Positions 16,791 to 26,011 are shown, numbered from the stretch's first letter. The stretch is DNA of 64,000 nucleotides from Streptomyces roseolus (GCF_014649855.1 NZ_BMTV01000003.1:1-64000), one strand, 5' to 3'. The notes: a model not told the origin generated them from the letters alone. A program made the numbers and translations.

Positions 16791-17770
16791 GCGACGCCGA
16801 GGACCCCGCGGACGTCCCCGACGACGACGCCGACGACGACCTGCTCGCCGGGCTGAGCGTGGACACCAGCCAGCCGGAGCAGCCCGTGCTGCTGGACGCG
16901 CAGGGGGGTCCCATCCGGACCTGGCGCGAGAACTACCCCTACGACCGGAAGATCCGCCGCCAGGAGTACGAACGGACCAAGCGGGTCCTGCAGATCGAGC
17001 TGCTGAAGCTGCAGCGCTGGGTCAAGGAGACGGGCGCCCGGCTGGTCGTGATCTGCGAGGGGCGGGACGCCGCCGGCAAGGGCGGCACGATCCAGCGCTT
17101 CACGGAGCGGCTGAACCCCCGTGGCGCCCGGATCGTCGCCCTGGACAAGCCGACCGAGCGGGAGGCGGGGCAGTGGTACTTCCAGCGCTACGTCCCGCAT
17201 CTGCCGGCGCGCGGCGAGATCGTGTTCTTCGACCGCTCCTGGCACAACCGCGCGGGCGTCGAGAAGGTCATGGGCTTCTGCACCAAGGAGGAGCACGCGC
17301 TCTTCCTCCGGCAGTGCCCGGCCTTCGAGACGATGCTGGTCGAGGACGGCATCATCCTGGTCAAGTTCTGGTTCTCGGTCTCCCGCGCGGAGCAGCGCAC
17401 CCGGTTCGCGATCCGGCAGGTGGACCCGGTCCGCCAGTGGAAGCTGTCGCCGACGGACCTGGCCTCGCTGGACCTGTGGGACGCGTACACCGCCGCGAAG
17501 ATCGAGATGTTCCGCGCGACGGACACCGCCGACGCGCCGTGGACGGTCGTCAAGAGCAACGACAAGCGCCGGGGCCGGCTGGAGGCGATGCGCTATCTGC
17601 TGTGGCGGATCGACTACGCCAACAAGGACGCCGAGGCCGTGGGCCGGCCCGACCCCCTGATCGTGGGCGCCGCCGACACCCTCCTGGAACCGGGAGAGGA
17701 GCCGTCCGCGCTCTCCCCCACGCCGCTGGCCGGCCCTCCGGTGGGCCGGGGCCAGCACCCGCCCGCATGA
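16787..17770 (+). CDS. ppk2: Polyphosphate kinase 2
   Basis: The protein has 327 residues, typical for the single-domain PPK2 class. It carries Walker A GRDAAGKGG near residue 91, the lid-region NPRGARIVALDKPTE, and Walker B FFDRSWHNRAG near residue 146. PPK2 enzymes use polyphosphate to phosphorylate nucleoside mono- or diphosphates (or the reverse). The sequence does not settle whether it prefers NDP or NMP. The acidic N-terminal ~40 residues and the Pro-rich tail are extras. It ends at a very strong terminator. Confidence 0.95.
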   Translation: MSDAEDPADVPDDDADDDLLAGLSVDTSQPEQPVLLDAQGGPIRTWRENYPYDRKIRRQEYERTKRVLQIELLKLQRWVKETGARLVVICEGRDAAGKGGTIQRFTERLNPRGARIVALDKPTEREAGQWYFQRYVPHLPARGEIVFFDRSWHNRAGVEKVMGFCTKEEHALFLRQCPAFETMLVEDGIILVKFWFSVSRAEQRTRFAIRQVDPVRQWKLSPTDLASLDLWDAYTAAKIEMFRATDTADAPWTVVKSNDKRRGRLEAMRYLLWRIDYANKDAEAVGRPDPLIVGAADTLLEPGEEPSALSPTPLAGPPVGRGQHPPA

Positions 17771-17772
17771 GA

Positions 17773-17828
17773 ACGGCTCCAGGGTTCCCGCGCCGGACGC
17801 GTGTCCGGCGCGGGAACCCTGGAGCCGT
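17773..17828. terminator. Bidirectional terminator between ppk2 and the sigma factor
   Basis: A perfect 26-bp stem with a 4-nt loop (GCGT) fills the gap between the two convergent genes. It ends 14 nt before the last base of the sigma-factor gene. Confidence 0.9.
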
Positions 17829-17842
17829 GCGGGCGGGTCGGA

Positions 17843-18694
17843 TCAGCCGGTGCCGAGCAGGCCCTCGCGCAGGCGCTTCACGGTGCGCGCGAGCAGCCTC
17901 GACACGTGCATCTGCGAGCAGCCCAGTTCCTCGCCGATCTGCGCCTGGGTCAGTTCCTCGACGAACCGCAGGTGGATGATGCGGCGATCGCGCTCGTCGA
18001 GGTCGGCGATGAGCGGGGCCAGCGAGTGGAAGTCCTCGACCAGCGCCATGGCGGGGTCCTCGCTGCCGATGAAGTCGGCCAGCGAGGCGTCGCCGTCCTC
18101 GTCCTCGCCGCTGAGGGCGGCGTCGAGCGAGGAGGAGTTGTAGCCGTTGGAGGCCAGCCGCGCCTCGGTGACCTCCTCCTCGGTGAGGCTCATCAGCTCG
18201 GCCAGCTCCTTGACCGTCGGCATCCGGCCGAGGCGGGTGCTCAGTTCCTCGGTCGCCTTGGCCAGCTCCACCCGCGCCTCCTGGAGCCGGCGGGGCACGT
18301 GCACCGCCCAGGAGGTGTCCCGGAAGAACCGCTTGATCTCGCCGACGATGTAGGGGACGGCGAAGGTGGTGAACTCGACCTCGCGCGACAGCTCGAACCG
18401 GTCGATCGCCTTGATCAGGCCGATCATGCCGACCTGGACGATGTCCTCCATCTCGTCGGCGCGGTGGCGGAACCGGCCGGCGGCGTAGCGGACCAGGCTC
18501 ATGTTCATCTCGATGAGGGTGTTGCGCGCGTACTGGTACTCGTGCGTCCCCTCCTCCAGCGTCGCGAGCTCCTGGAAGAAGACCTTCGACAGGGTCCTCG
18601 CGTCCTTGGGCGCGACCGCCGACGTGTCCGGGATCTGCGGCAGCGTCCCTGTCGCGGACTCGACTCCCGTGGTCGACAGCGTGGTGATCGTCAC
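17843..18694 (-). CDS. SigB/SigF-type alternative sigma factor
   Basis: The protein has 283 residues. Regions 2-4 are present: ARNTLIEMNMSLVRYAAGRF and DIVQVGMIGLIKAIDRFE (region 2), TVKELAELMSLTEEEV (region 3), and RDRRIIHLRFVEELTQAQIG plus QMHVSRLLARTVKRLR (region 4). Streptomyces has several paralogues (sigB, F, G, H, K, L, M, N) controlled by stress or development; which one this is cannot be fixed here, though sigM is my first guess from context. The GTG at 18694 has AGGGG at 6 nt, while an overlapping ATG is followed at once by a stop. A self-type promoter lies upstream, and an RsbW-like gene is divergent. Confidence 0.93.
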   Translation of the reverse strand: MTITTLSTTGVESATGTLPQIPDTSAVAPKDARTLSKVFFQELATLEEGTHEYQYARNTLIEMNMSLVRYAAGRFRHRADEMEDIVQVGMIGLIKAIDRFELSREVEFTTFAVPYIVGEIKRFFRDTSWAVHVPRRLQEARVELAKATEELSTRLGRMPTVKELAELMSLTEEEVTEARLASNGYNSSSLDAALSGEDEDGDASLADFIGSEDPAMALVEDFHSLAPLIADLDERDRRIIHLRFVEELTQAQIGEELGCSQMHVSRLLARTVKRLREGLLGTG

Positions 18695-18751
18695 ACCATT
18701 CCCCTTTCACGTGTACTTCTCATCGGGATGCACGGCCCTGAGGTGGCCCGC

Positions 18752-18776
18752 ATACCCCGCCTTCTCACATCCACAC
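18752..18776 (-). promoter_or_regulatory. SigB-type promoter candidate of the sigma-factor gene
   Basis: On the minus strand GTGT, a 15-nt spacer and GGGTAT match GNNT-N14/16-GGGTAY. It predicts a leader of about 50 nt and suggests autoregulation, as is common for SigB-type factors. Confidence 0.6.
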
Positions 18777-18864
18777 CCATCGTCTCCTCACATGTTTTCG
18801 GTCGGTTCCTCTCCGCCGATGGAGGGGCAGACGGACTCCCGAACCCACCGCCGGAAGGAGAGTC

Positions 18865-19287
18865 ATGACACGGGATCCCTCGATGAGGGCCGTCGGCTGG
18901 GCGCGGTCGCTGCCGATGGGCAGCAGCGTCAAGACGGCCCGGGACTGGACCCGCGAGCACCTGGCGGCGATCGGCTGGGACCGTACCGCCCCCGACGCGG
19001 CGGACTCCGTCGTGCTGACGGTCTCCGAACTCGTCACCAACGCCCATGTGCACGCCCACAGCGACGCGCAGCTGATCCTCACCTGGGACGAGGAGTGCCT
19101 GCACGTCACGGTGCACGACGCCTCGCCGCTGGTGCCCGAGCAGCGCAGGGCGGACGACGGCGCGCTGGGCGGGCGCGGGCTGATCCTCGTCGACGCGCTC
19201 GCCGACGACGTGCGGACCCGGCCCTGTCCACGGGGCAAGGACGTGACGGCGTGCTTTCGCCCGGACGCCCCTGGGCGTCCCGGCTGA
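18865..19287 (+). CDS. RsbW-like anti-sigma factor/histidine-kinase-type ATPase
   Basis: The protein has 140 residues with a single HATPase domain. The N-box is SELVTNAHVHA, the G1 position reads DASPLV, and the G2 region is GGRGLILVDAL. Such proteins bind SigB-type sigma factors and phosphorylate STAS antagonists. It is divergent from the sigma gene with 170 nt between the start codons, which makes it the best candidate for the cognate anti-sigma factor. GGAAGGAG precedes the ATG. Confidence 0.88.
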   Translation: MTRDPSMRAVGWARSLPMGSSVKTARDWTREHLAAIGWDRTAPDAADSVVLTVSELVTNAHVHAHSDAQLILTWDEECLHVTVHDASPLVPEQRRADDGALGGRGLILVDALADDVRTRPCPRGKDVTACFRPDAPGRPG

Positions 19288-19354
19288 GGGGCCGGGCCCG
19301 GGGACGCCGTGCGGGCGGGTGGCGCCGCCGTACGGCGTTGCGGCGCGGCCCACG

Positions 19355-19780
19355 TCAGCGCCTCAGGGACGCGAGCAGCGGTCCCCAGTCGATGTGGCGG
19401 TCCTCCGTGCCCTGCGGCACCAGGACGAAGGTCTCGCGCACGAAGCGGCAGAGCGCCTCCTGGTCGCATTTGACGACGGCGCGCTGTCCGGACGGCCCGA
19501 GCAGCAGGAGGAGCCCGCCGTCGGGGTCGGGACGGAGCCGGATCTCGCCGTCGCCGGTGGGCCGGAGGGATCCGGCGAGGATCATCTCTCGGTCGAAGCA
19601 CCACACCACCGGCTCCTCGCCGAGGAGGTGGAAGGTGATCGTCAGGGCGTGGGGGGTACGGGAGTCGTACCCGACGGTCGTGTCGATCGGGACCGCCGTG
19701 TCCGGGGTGAGCAGTTCCATCGCCATGGGCTGGGTGAAGACGCGCGGGGCGGGGAGCGGCGCGGCGGGGTGCTGGGGCAT
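19355..19780 (-). CDS. SsgA-like sporulation/cell-division protein (SALP)
   Basis: The protein has 141 residues. SALP features include the segment from residues ~42-66 (SRTPHALTITFHLLGEEPVVW), DREMILAGS and VVKCDQEALCRFVRETFVLVP. SALPs guide septum placement and cell-wall remodelling during sporulation and occur only in morphologically complex actinomycetes. GGAGG lies 5-6 nt before the ATG. From memory, ssgC of S. coelicolor lies in a comparable arm region, but orthology is not shown. Confidence 0.9.
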   Translation of the reverse strand: MPQHPAAPLPAPRVFTQPMAMELLTPDTAVPIDTTVGYDSRTPHALTITFHLLGEEPVVWCFDREMILAGSLRPTGDGEIRLRPDPDGGLLLLLGPSGQRAVVKCDQEALCRFVRETFVLVPQGTEDRHIDWGPLLASLRR

Positions 19781-19884
19781 GGGGTCCTCCGGCTGAGGGG
19801 CTGTCAGCGAGCGGGTGCGGTGTCCGCTTGACCCGTCCCGTCCCCGTTACACCTCGTACCGGCGTGGCGGATGTGCCGATGGTG

Positions 19885-20316
19885 TCACGGTTCGGTGAAG
19901 GTTGTGAACGGCCGCCGGAGGCCGGGGGGCAGGGGTCCCTCCGCCGTGTCGCTCCGGGTGTCGCCGTCCGGCCCGACGGTCGCCGACCGGCCCGTCAGGT
20001 GCTCGTACGTACCGGTGAGGAGGAGCAGCCGGTCGAGGAAGGGCGGCCTGCGGTCGAGGTGCAGCGGGACGCCGGCGGCCTCGGCCAGCCGGTGGAGGGC
20101 GAGCAGGGCGGAGAGGCCCGTCGAGTCGCAGAGGGTGAGTCCGGCGCAGTCGACGCGGAGGCCCGCCGGGACGGAAGCCGGGTCGAGATGGGCCCGGACG
20201 GCGTCGAGCAACTCGTCGGCGCTGTCCCACGCCAGGTCGCCGGCGAGCGTCACGGAGAGGATTCCGTCGGGCGCCGCGACGGCCTCGACGTCGAAGGTGG
20301 GTCCTGGGGTGTTCAC
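19885..20316 (-). CDS. STAS-domain anti-anti-sigma factor
   Basis: The protein has 143 residues. A SpoIIAA/RsbV-like STAS domain covers residues ~8-105, with the phosphoacceptor motif LCDSTGLSALL. The C-terminal ~35 residues are a flexible tail. The GTG start overlaps the stop of the cobalamin-binding gene by 4 nt, so it is the last gene of a coupled PP2C - B12 - STAS operon. In the known scheme the dephosphorylated form sequesters an RsbW-like kinase and frees sigma. Confidence 0.9.
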   Translation of the reverse strand: MNTPGPTFDVEAVAAPDGILSVTLAGDLAWDSADELLDAVRAHLDPASVPAGLRVDCAGLTLCDSTGLSALLALHRLAEAAGVPLHLDRRPPFLDRLLLLTGTYEHLTGRSATVGPDGDTRSDTAEGPLPPGLRRPFTTFTEP

Positions 20317-21431
20317 GAGTGGAGTCCTGAGGCGGGCGGGGCGGACGGGCGGACCAGGGCGCGTCGCCCTGCGACGAGGTGCGCCCGGGCGCGGGGGAAT
20401 TCGGACTGGACGTCGGCGAGCAGGTCGAGCGCGGCGACGAGGGCGCCTCCCGGAACCCCCCGGGCCCGGAGGATCCCGGCGGTCCAGGTGACGAAGCCGG
20501 TGAACAGCTCGGCGTCGTCGGCGTAGAGGGACGCGGCGAGGAAGTCGACGATCTGGGCGATGTCCTCGGCGGTCCGCTCCCTCTGCCGCTCGGTGTACGC
20601 GGCCGTCGCCGGCACCGCCTCCTGGAGGCCCTGGAGGACCTGGCGGACCAGCTGGGTCCGGGCGCGGGTGACCAGGGTGTACTCCTGGTCGGCGAGATGG
20701 GGCAGGTCACCCGGTACACCGGTCCGGGCCGGGTCCCGCGCCGGCGGGCCGACGGCGAGCAGACGGGCGGCGGCCCTGGCGTCCGGCGCCCACCCGTCGG
20801 CGCCCAGCAGACGGGCGTAGCGGCCCTCGGGGCCGAAGGCGGCGCCGCCGACGAGGACGGGGAGCCCGATCGCCTGGACGGCGGTGACGGCGGCGTGGGC
20901 CGTCGGGAGCCGGATCGGCAGGGAGGACGAGAGGGCGACGACGTCCGTGCCGGTCTGGTGCAGGTGGGCGATGAGATGGGGGGTGGGGACGTGCGCCCCC
21001 AGGTAGTCGACCAGGAAGCCCCGGCCCCGCAGGACCTCGGCGAGGAGACGGGCGGGCAGGGCGTGCCACTCGCCGTCGACGCAGGCGACGGTGACCCGCC
21101 GGGTCCCCGGCCCGTCCTCCGGCCGGTGGCCGGCCCCGTCGGCCGTGCGCCGGGAGAGGGCGGCGACGACACGTTCCTGGATGGCCGTGGCGGCGTGTTC
21201 CTGGGCGACCCCGATGCGGTCCGCGGCCCATTCCGTGCCGACCCTGGCCTGGACGGCGCCGATCACGTCGAGGAGGAGGTCCTCGGCCGGGACCCCGGCG
21301 TCGTGGGCCCCGAGGACGGCGGCGGCGGCCGCCGGTTCGTCCCTGGCCTCCAGGGCCGCCCACAGCCGTCGGCGGGTGGTGGCGAGGCCGTCGGTCGCGG
21401 TGTCCGTGGTCCGCGTGGTTCGCGTGGTCAT
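20313..21431 (-). CDS. Cobalamin-binding sensor-like protein (CarH-type B12 domain, no DNA-binding domain)
   Basis: The protein has 372 residues. A helical-bundle cap (residues ~15-95) carries Trp68 and Glu78-His79, the W-x9-EH signature of CarH/LitR adenosylcobalamin photoreceptors. The Rossmann-like B12 domain follows (~112-225), with Glu121-x-His123 as the expected lower cobalt ligand (ExH motif), then FLVDYLGAHVPTPHL and LPVLVGGAAFG. Residues ~240-355 form a further helical domain I cannot name. There is no MerR-type HTH. The gene overlaps both neighbours by 4 nt, between a PP2C phosphatase and a STAS antagonist. A light or B12 input to partner switching is the inferred role. Confidence 0.85.
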   Translation of the reverse strand: MTTRTTRTTDTATDGLATTRRRLWAALEARDEPAAAAAVLGAHDAGVPAEDLLLDVIGAVQARVGTEWAADRIGVAQEHAATAIQERVVAALSRRTADGAGHRPEDGPGTRRVTVACVDGEWHALPARLLAEVLRGRGFLVDYLGAHVPTPHLIAHLHQTGTDVVALSSSLPIRLPTAHAAVTAVQAIGLPVLVGGAAFGPEGRYARLLGADGWAPDARAAARLLAVGPPARDPARTGVPGDLPHLADQEYTLVTRARTQLVRQVLQGLQEAVPATAAYTERQRERTAEDIAQIVDFLAASLYADDAELFTGFVTWTAGILRARGVPGGALVAALDLLADVQSEFPRARAHLVAGRRALVRPSAPPASGLHS

Positions 21432-23110
21432 GCGGTGTACCTGCCCCGGGTGTGGCCGTTCACCGCCGACAGGTGGGTGGTGTGCGGCGCGGTGATGGCG
21501 ACGACCGCCATGTCGTCGTGAGGTCCGCGGCCCACCCAGTCGCCGGCGATCATCTGCACCCGCTCGACGACGGCCTCGGCAGGGAGTCCCACGCACTCGG
21601 CGAGCGCGGAGCGCAGCCGGTCCTCGCCGAACATGGCCGAGCCGAGCGGGCCGCCGCGGGCCTCCGTGATTCCGTCCGTGTACAGCAGGCAGGTCTCGCC
21701 GGGCGACAGGTCCACGGTCGCCGACCGGCTGGTGACGACGGGGAGGGCGCCCACCAGGGTCCCGCCGGTGTCCGCCTCCTCCACCTCTCCCGTCGCGCGC
21801 AGGACGAGCGGGCGGGGGTGGCCGGCGCTGGTGAGGCGGAGCCGCACCCGGCCGCCCGTGCGCCGCACCGAGGCGAGGACCAGGGTGGCGAAGCGGGTGT
21901 GCCGGGCGGTCAGCAGCGCGCCGTTGAGCAGCCGCAGGACGTTCTGGTGGTCCCCGGCGAGGGGCAGCAGGGCGTGCACGGTGCTCCGGATCCGGCCGGT
22001 GAGCACGGCGGCGTCCAGGCCCTTGCCGCACACGTCGCCGAGGACGGCGAGCGTCTCCGGGCCGTCCTCGGTGCCGGGGTGGACATCGTAGAAGTCGCCG
22101 CCGATGCGCTCGGTGTCCTGGGAGGTGCGGTAGCCGCCGGCGAAGTCGACCCCGTCGACGTGGTGGAGCCGGGGCGGGAGGAGCTCGGCGATCAGCGCGC
22201 GGGTGACGCGGGCCTGCTCGGCGTAGAGGCGCGCGGCGGAGAGGGCGGCGCCGGCGCGGGCCGCGAACAGTCGGGCGAAGAGCTCCTCCGAGGCGTCGAA
22301 GGCCCGCCGTCCGCCGCGCCGCAGCAGGATCAGCGCGCCCGCGGGCACGCCGTGGCCGGGCAACGGGGAGATGGCGACGGAGCCCGGGGGCCCGCCGAAG
22401 TCCTCCGGCACGGCCCATGACGGGAGTTCGGCCGGGTCGATCCAGCGGGCGGGCACCGGCGGGAATCCCTGCAGCGCCTCGGCGAGCCCCGGCACGACGG
22501 CCGGGTCGAGATTGACCTGGGTCCGCTCGAAGCCCCCGGCCATGGCGGTGACCACCGCGTGGCGGTTCCGGACGGGCGGGGAGATCACGAGGGCCGCGTC
22601 GCCGAGGTGGTCGGCGGCGAGCAGGGCCGCCTTCTCCAGGCAGCGGTCGGGGTTGAGCGAGGCCAGCAGCTGGGTGGACGCGTCGGCCAGGATCGCGTGG
22701 CGCTCCCGTTCGGTGCGCAGGGCGTCCTGGGCGGCCGTCAGGTCGGAGTCGTCGACCAGCCACCAGGCCACGTCGCCGTGACCGGACTCGGTGGGGTGGG
22801 CCCTCAGGAGGCGGCCGTCGTGGCTGCCGCGCAGCGGGGCGGGTCCCGCCGACGCCGTGGCCGCGGCGACGGGTGCGCGGGTCGTGCGGGCGAGCCGCCG
22901 GTGCGCGTCGGCGAGCCATCCGGGGACGACCTCGTCCAGCCACGTGCCGACCCTCATCCGGGGGAAGAGGTCGGCGGCCGCGGCGTTGAACTCGACGACG
23001 CCGCCGTCGCGGTCCGCCACCACCGCCGGGTGCGGCGATCCGATCCAGGAGGTGCTTCCCGCTCCGGTGGTCTCCCGGGAGCGGCCGGACTCGTCCTCGA
23101 AAACAGTCAT
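21428..23110 (-). CDS. PAS-GAF-PP2C (SpoIIE/RsbU-type) phosphatase
   Basis: The protein has 560 residues. A PAS-like domain lies at ~18-100 (HPAVVADRDGGVVEFNAAAADLF), a GAF domain at ~140-310, and a SpoIIE phosphatase domain at ~330-550 with GGDFYDV, GDVCGKGLDAA, YTDGITEAR and GPHDDMAVV, so all metal-binding Asp positions look intact. Such enzymes dephosphorylate STAS antagonists. The ATG at 23110 starts at a plausible N-terminus; the longer frame to 23248 is Arg-rich. The stop overlaps the B12-sensor start by 4 nt. Confidence 0.9.
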   Translation of the reverse strand: MTVFEDESGRSRETTGAGSTSWIGSPHPAVVADRDGGVVEFNAAAADLFPRMRVGTWLDEVVPGWLADAHRRLARTTRAPVAAATASAGPAPLRGSHDGRLLRAHPTESGHGDVAWWLVDDSDLTAAQDALRTERERHAILADASTQLLASLNPDRCLEKAALLAADHLGDAALVISPPVRNRHAVVTAMAGGFERTQVNLDPAVVPGLAEALQGFPPVPARWIDPAELPSWAVPEDFGGPPGSVAISPLPGHGVPAGALILLRRGGRRAFDASEELFARLFAARAGAALSAARLYAEQARVTRALIAELLPPRLHHVDGVDFAGGYRTSQDTERIGGDFYDVHPGTEDGPETLAVLGDVCGKGLDAAVLTGRIRSTVHALLPLAGDHQNVLRLLNGALLTARHTRFATLVLASVRRTGGRVRLRLTSAGHPRPLVLRATGEVEEADTGGTLVGALPVVTSRSATVDLSPGETCLLYTDGITEARGGPLGSAMFGEDRLRSALAECVGLPAEAVVERVQMIAGDWVGRGPHDDMAVVAITAPHTTHLSAVNGHTRGRYTA

Positions 23111-23244
23111 ATGCGTGGCCTGCGTCGTGGCCCGCCGCCTTCCTCGTCGACAACGGCTCGTCCGTCCACCCTCGCGCAGGGGGCGCCGCGCATCAAGTGA
23201 ACCCTTCTGCTCCGGTACGCGCCCCGCCTTTCCCCCCGTGACCC

Positions 23245-25488
23245 TCACGGTTCCGACACGGCCCCTTCACCGGACGGGCCTCCGGTGGCGGTGAGGACGA
23301 GGACCGCCCGGTCGTCGTCGATCTCCTGCCCGCCCGTGAAGTCGCGCACCGCGTGGGTGACGGCGTCGACGAGCTGCTGGGCCGAGGGGCGGGGCGGGGC
23401 GCCGGCGACGGCCGCGGCGAGTCGCGCCTCACCGAACTGCTCGTCCGCGCCGTCGCGCGCCTCCGTGATCCCGTCGGTGTGGAGCAGCAGGCTCTCGTGC
23501 GGGCCCAGACGGAGGGTGCGGGTGACGACGTCGGTGTCGGCGGAGATGCCGAGCAGGGATCCGGGGGCGTCGACGAGACGGGTGGTGTGTCGGGCGTCGA
23601 GGTGGAGCGGGAAGGTGTGGCCGGCACGGACCAGTTCGATGTCCAGGCCGTGCCGGGCGGGGGTCAGCGTGCCGTAGACGAGGGTGACGAAGCCGGTTCC
23701 GTGACTGTCCGGCCGGTTGACGAGGGCCCTGTTGACGGCCGCGACGACGTCCTCGGGGCCGGGCAGGAGGGGGGCGACGGCACGCGCGGTGTGGCGCACC
23801 AGGGCGGTGGTCGCGGCGGCGATGGCTCCGCGTCCGCAGACGTCGCCGAGCAGGAACGCCCACCGCCCGTCGTCCAGCGGGAAGACGTCGTAGAAGTCGC
23901 CGCCGATGTCGAGGCCCTCGCCGGCGGGATGGTAGGAGGTGGCGACGTCCGCGCCCGGTACGTCGGGGATCTCCGGCATGAGCAGCCCTGCCTGGAGGTC
24001 CCTGGCGAGGGTCACCCGGTGGGTGTACTGGCGGGCGTTGCGGGCGGCCGAGGCGGCACGGCGGGCGAGTTCCTCGGCGAGGGCCACGCGGTGGCCGTCG
24101 AAGGGCTCCGCCTCGGTGGACAGCAGCGTCACGGCGCCGAAGGCGGTGCCCCTGTCCAGCAACGGGATGCAGAGGTATCCCGTGGCACCGAGGTCCTGCC
24201 AGGGGCCCGGGCCGGAGGGGGCGCGCCGGGCGATCTCGCTCGCGCGGGTCGCCAGGACACGGGCGACGGCGTCGTCGTCGGCGTCGTAGACCGGGGCGTG
24301 CGAGGCGAGGACCTGCCGCAGGCGTTCGTCCGGGGCGGCGGTGGCGACGCGGCTCAGACGGCCGTTCTCCACCACGTCGACGGCGCACAGTGGCGCCAGG
24401 CGCGGGGCGCAGGAGGCGGCCAGCCGCTCCAGGGTCTGGACGGCGTCGAGGTCGGCGGTGAAGGCGGTGCTGGCCTGGAGCAGGAAGGCGAGGTCGCCAC
24501 GCGCTGCCCGCTCCCGGGTCTCGGCCGCCCTGCGGGCGGCCTCGGCCCGCTGCCGCTCCACGGCGAGCGCCGCGGTGTCGGCGAAGAGACGGGCGAGGGC
24601 GAGGTCGGCCGCCTGCGGGAGCCTCGGGACACGGTGGTACATCGCGAAGGTGCCCAGGAGGGTCCCGTCGCGTCCGAGGACGGGGGTGGACCAGCAGGCG
24701 GCCAGGTCGGCGCGCCGTGCCAGGTCGCGGAAGTCGTCCCACAGCGGGTCCGTGGCGATGTCTCCGACGATGACGGTCGCGCGGCGGTGTGCGGCGGTGC
24801 CGCAGGACCCGACGCCCTCGCCGATGCCGATCCCGTCGATGGCCCGGTTGTAGAAGTCGGGCAGGCTGGGGGCCGCGCCGTGGAGCAGGCGCCGGCCGTC
24901 GGGGTCGGCGAGGAGGACGGAGACCACCAGGTCCTCCGGGGAGAGTTCCTCTATCGCCCGGGCCATTCCGTCGAGGACGTCGGGCAACGGCGCCTGGCGG
25001 GCGATCTGTTCCAGCAGCAGGCGGTGCTCCGCCGTGAACCGCTGGGCCTGCTTCACCTGTGTCGTCTCCACCCCGATGACGCGGACGCCGGTGACGTTGC
25101 CGCCCGCGTCCACGCGCGGCTCGTAGCTGAAGTCGAAGAAGGCCTCGCGCGGTTGCGCGCCGTCGTCGAGCTGGACCCGCGCGTCGCGGCCGGTGCGGGG
25201 GGTGCCCGTCCGGTAGACGCGGTCGAGCAGACCGATGAGCCCCCGCCCCGCGGGGTCGGGCAGCAGCTGCCCGAGGGGCATGCCGGTGCGGACGCGCGGG
25301 TCGGCGCCGATGGCCCGGAAGAAGGCCGGGTTGGCGCTCTCGACCATGTGCGCCGGGCCGGCGAGGGAGGCGAAGACCGCGGTGGTCTCGCCGAACAGGA
25401 CTCTGAGGTCGTCCTGCGCGGGGGCGGCGGGACCGAAGTCCTCCGCCGGGTCGGGCCGGTGCGGGTGCTGACCCGGTACGCGCCTCAT
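23245..25488 (-). CDS. PAS-GAF-GAF-PP2C phosphatase
   Basis: The protein has 747 residues. A PAS domain lies at ~35-155, a first GAF at ~175-330 (DGIGIGEGVGSCGTAAHRR is typical), a second GAF at ~355-505, and a SpoIIE domain to the end with GGDFYDV, GDVCGRGAIAA, HTDGITEAR and a C-terminal DDDRAVLVL. The ATG at 25488 overlaps the stop of the preceding STAS gene by 4 nt, so phosphatase and probable substrate are co-translated. It lies 134 nt upstream of the next PP2C gene on the same strand, so all five genes could share one transcript. Confidence 0.9.
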   Translation of the reverse strand: MRRVPGQHPHRPDPAEDFGPAAPAQDDLRVLFGETTAVFASLAGPAHMVESANPAFFRAIGADPRVRTGMPLGQLLPDPAGRGLIGLLDRVYRTGTPRTGRDARVQLDDGAQPREAFFDFSYEPRVDAGGNVTGVRVIGVETTQVKQAQRFTAEHRLLLEQIARQAPLPDVLDGMARAIEELSPEDLVVSVLLADPDGRRLLHGAAPSLPDFYNRAIDGIGIGEGVGSCGTAAHRRATVIVGDIATDPLWDDFRDLARRADLAACWSTPVLGRDGTLLGTFAMYHRVPRLPQAADLALARLFADTAALAVERQRAEAARRAAETRERAARGDLAFLLQASTAFTADLDAVQTLERLAASCAPRLAPLCAVDVVENGRLSRVATAAPDERLRQVLASHAPVYDADDDAVARVLATRASEIARRAPSGPGPWQDLGATGYLCIPLLDRGTAFGAVTLLSTEAEPFDGHRVALAEELARRAASAARNARQYTHRVTLARDLQAGLLMPEIPDVPGADVATSYHPAGEGLDIGGDFYDVFPLDDGRWAFLLGDVCGRGAIAAATTALVRHTARAVAPLLPGPEDVVAAVNRALVNRPDSHGTGFVTLVYGTLTPARHGLDIELVRAGHTFPLHLDARHTTRLVDAPGSLLGISADTDVVTRTLRLGPHESLLLHTDGITEARDGADEQFGEARLAAAVAGAPPRPSAQQLVDAVTHAVRDFTGGQEIDDDRAVLVLTATGGPSGEGAVSEP

Positions 25489-25895
25489 GCGCTCTCTTTC
25501 CTGTTCTGCCGCGCCGGTGCTCCGGCTCCTGGTGCGGTGTCCGGCCGGACCGGCCCCGCGGCGAATGCCTCGTGCACGTCGGAGTGCGCGGTGAAGATCT
25601 GGTCCAGCCCCGTCAGGGCGAACAGCCGCCGGACGGTGCGCGGCACGGCGGCGAGTCCGAGGGGCCTTCCCCGGGCGGACAGGTGGCGGTGGAGCCGGAG
25701 CAGGGCGCTGATGCCGCTGGAGTCGCAGAAGGTCAGGGCGGCGAGGTCCGCCACGACGGGCCGCGCCGCGCCGTCGGCGGCTCCCGCGCTCCTCCGTCCC
25801 GCCTCGTCCAGCTGGACGGCGCTGTCGTGGTCCAGCTCGCCCCGGAGCACCAGCACGGTGCCCCGCCCCTCCTCCTCGACCTCGACCGAGAACAC
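25485..25895 (-). CDS. STAS-domain anti-anti-sigma factor
   Basis: The protein has 136 residues. The STAS domain runs to about residue 105, with the phosphoacceptor motif FCDSSGISALL; a 30-residue flexible tail follows. The GTG start is preceded by GGAGG at 9 nt. It is coupled (4-nt overlap) to the downstream PAS-GAF-GAF-PP2C gene, which likely encodes its phosphatase. Confidence 0.88.
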   Translation of the reverse strand: MFSVEVEEEGRGTVLVLRGELDHDSAVQLDEAGRRSAGAADGAARPVVADLAALTFCDSSGISALLRLHRHLSARGRPLGLAAVPRTVRRLFALTGLDQIFTAHSDVHEAFAAGPVRPDTAPGAGAPARQNRKESA

Positions 25896-26011
25896 CCTCT
25901 GCTTCCTCCGTGTACGTCGTGCCGACGGACGCTCGCGGCCCGGGGACCGGCGTGGACGTCACTGTCCCGTTCCGTGTTCCCCTTCGCTCCGGATTCATGA
26001 CGGAGGAGCGC

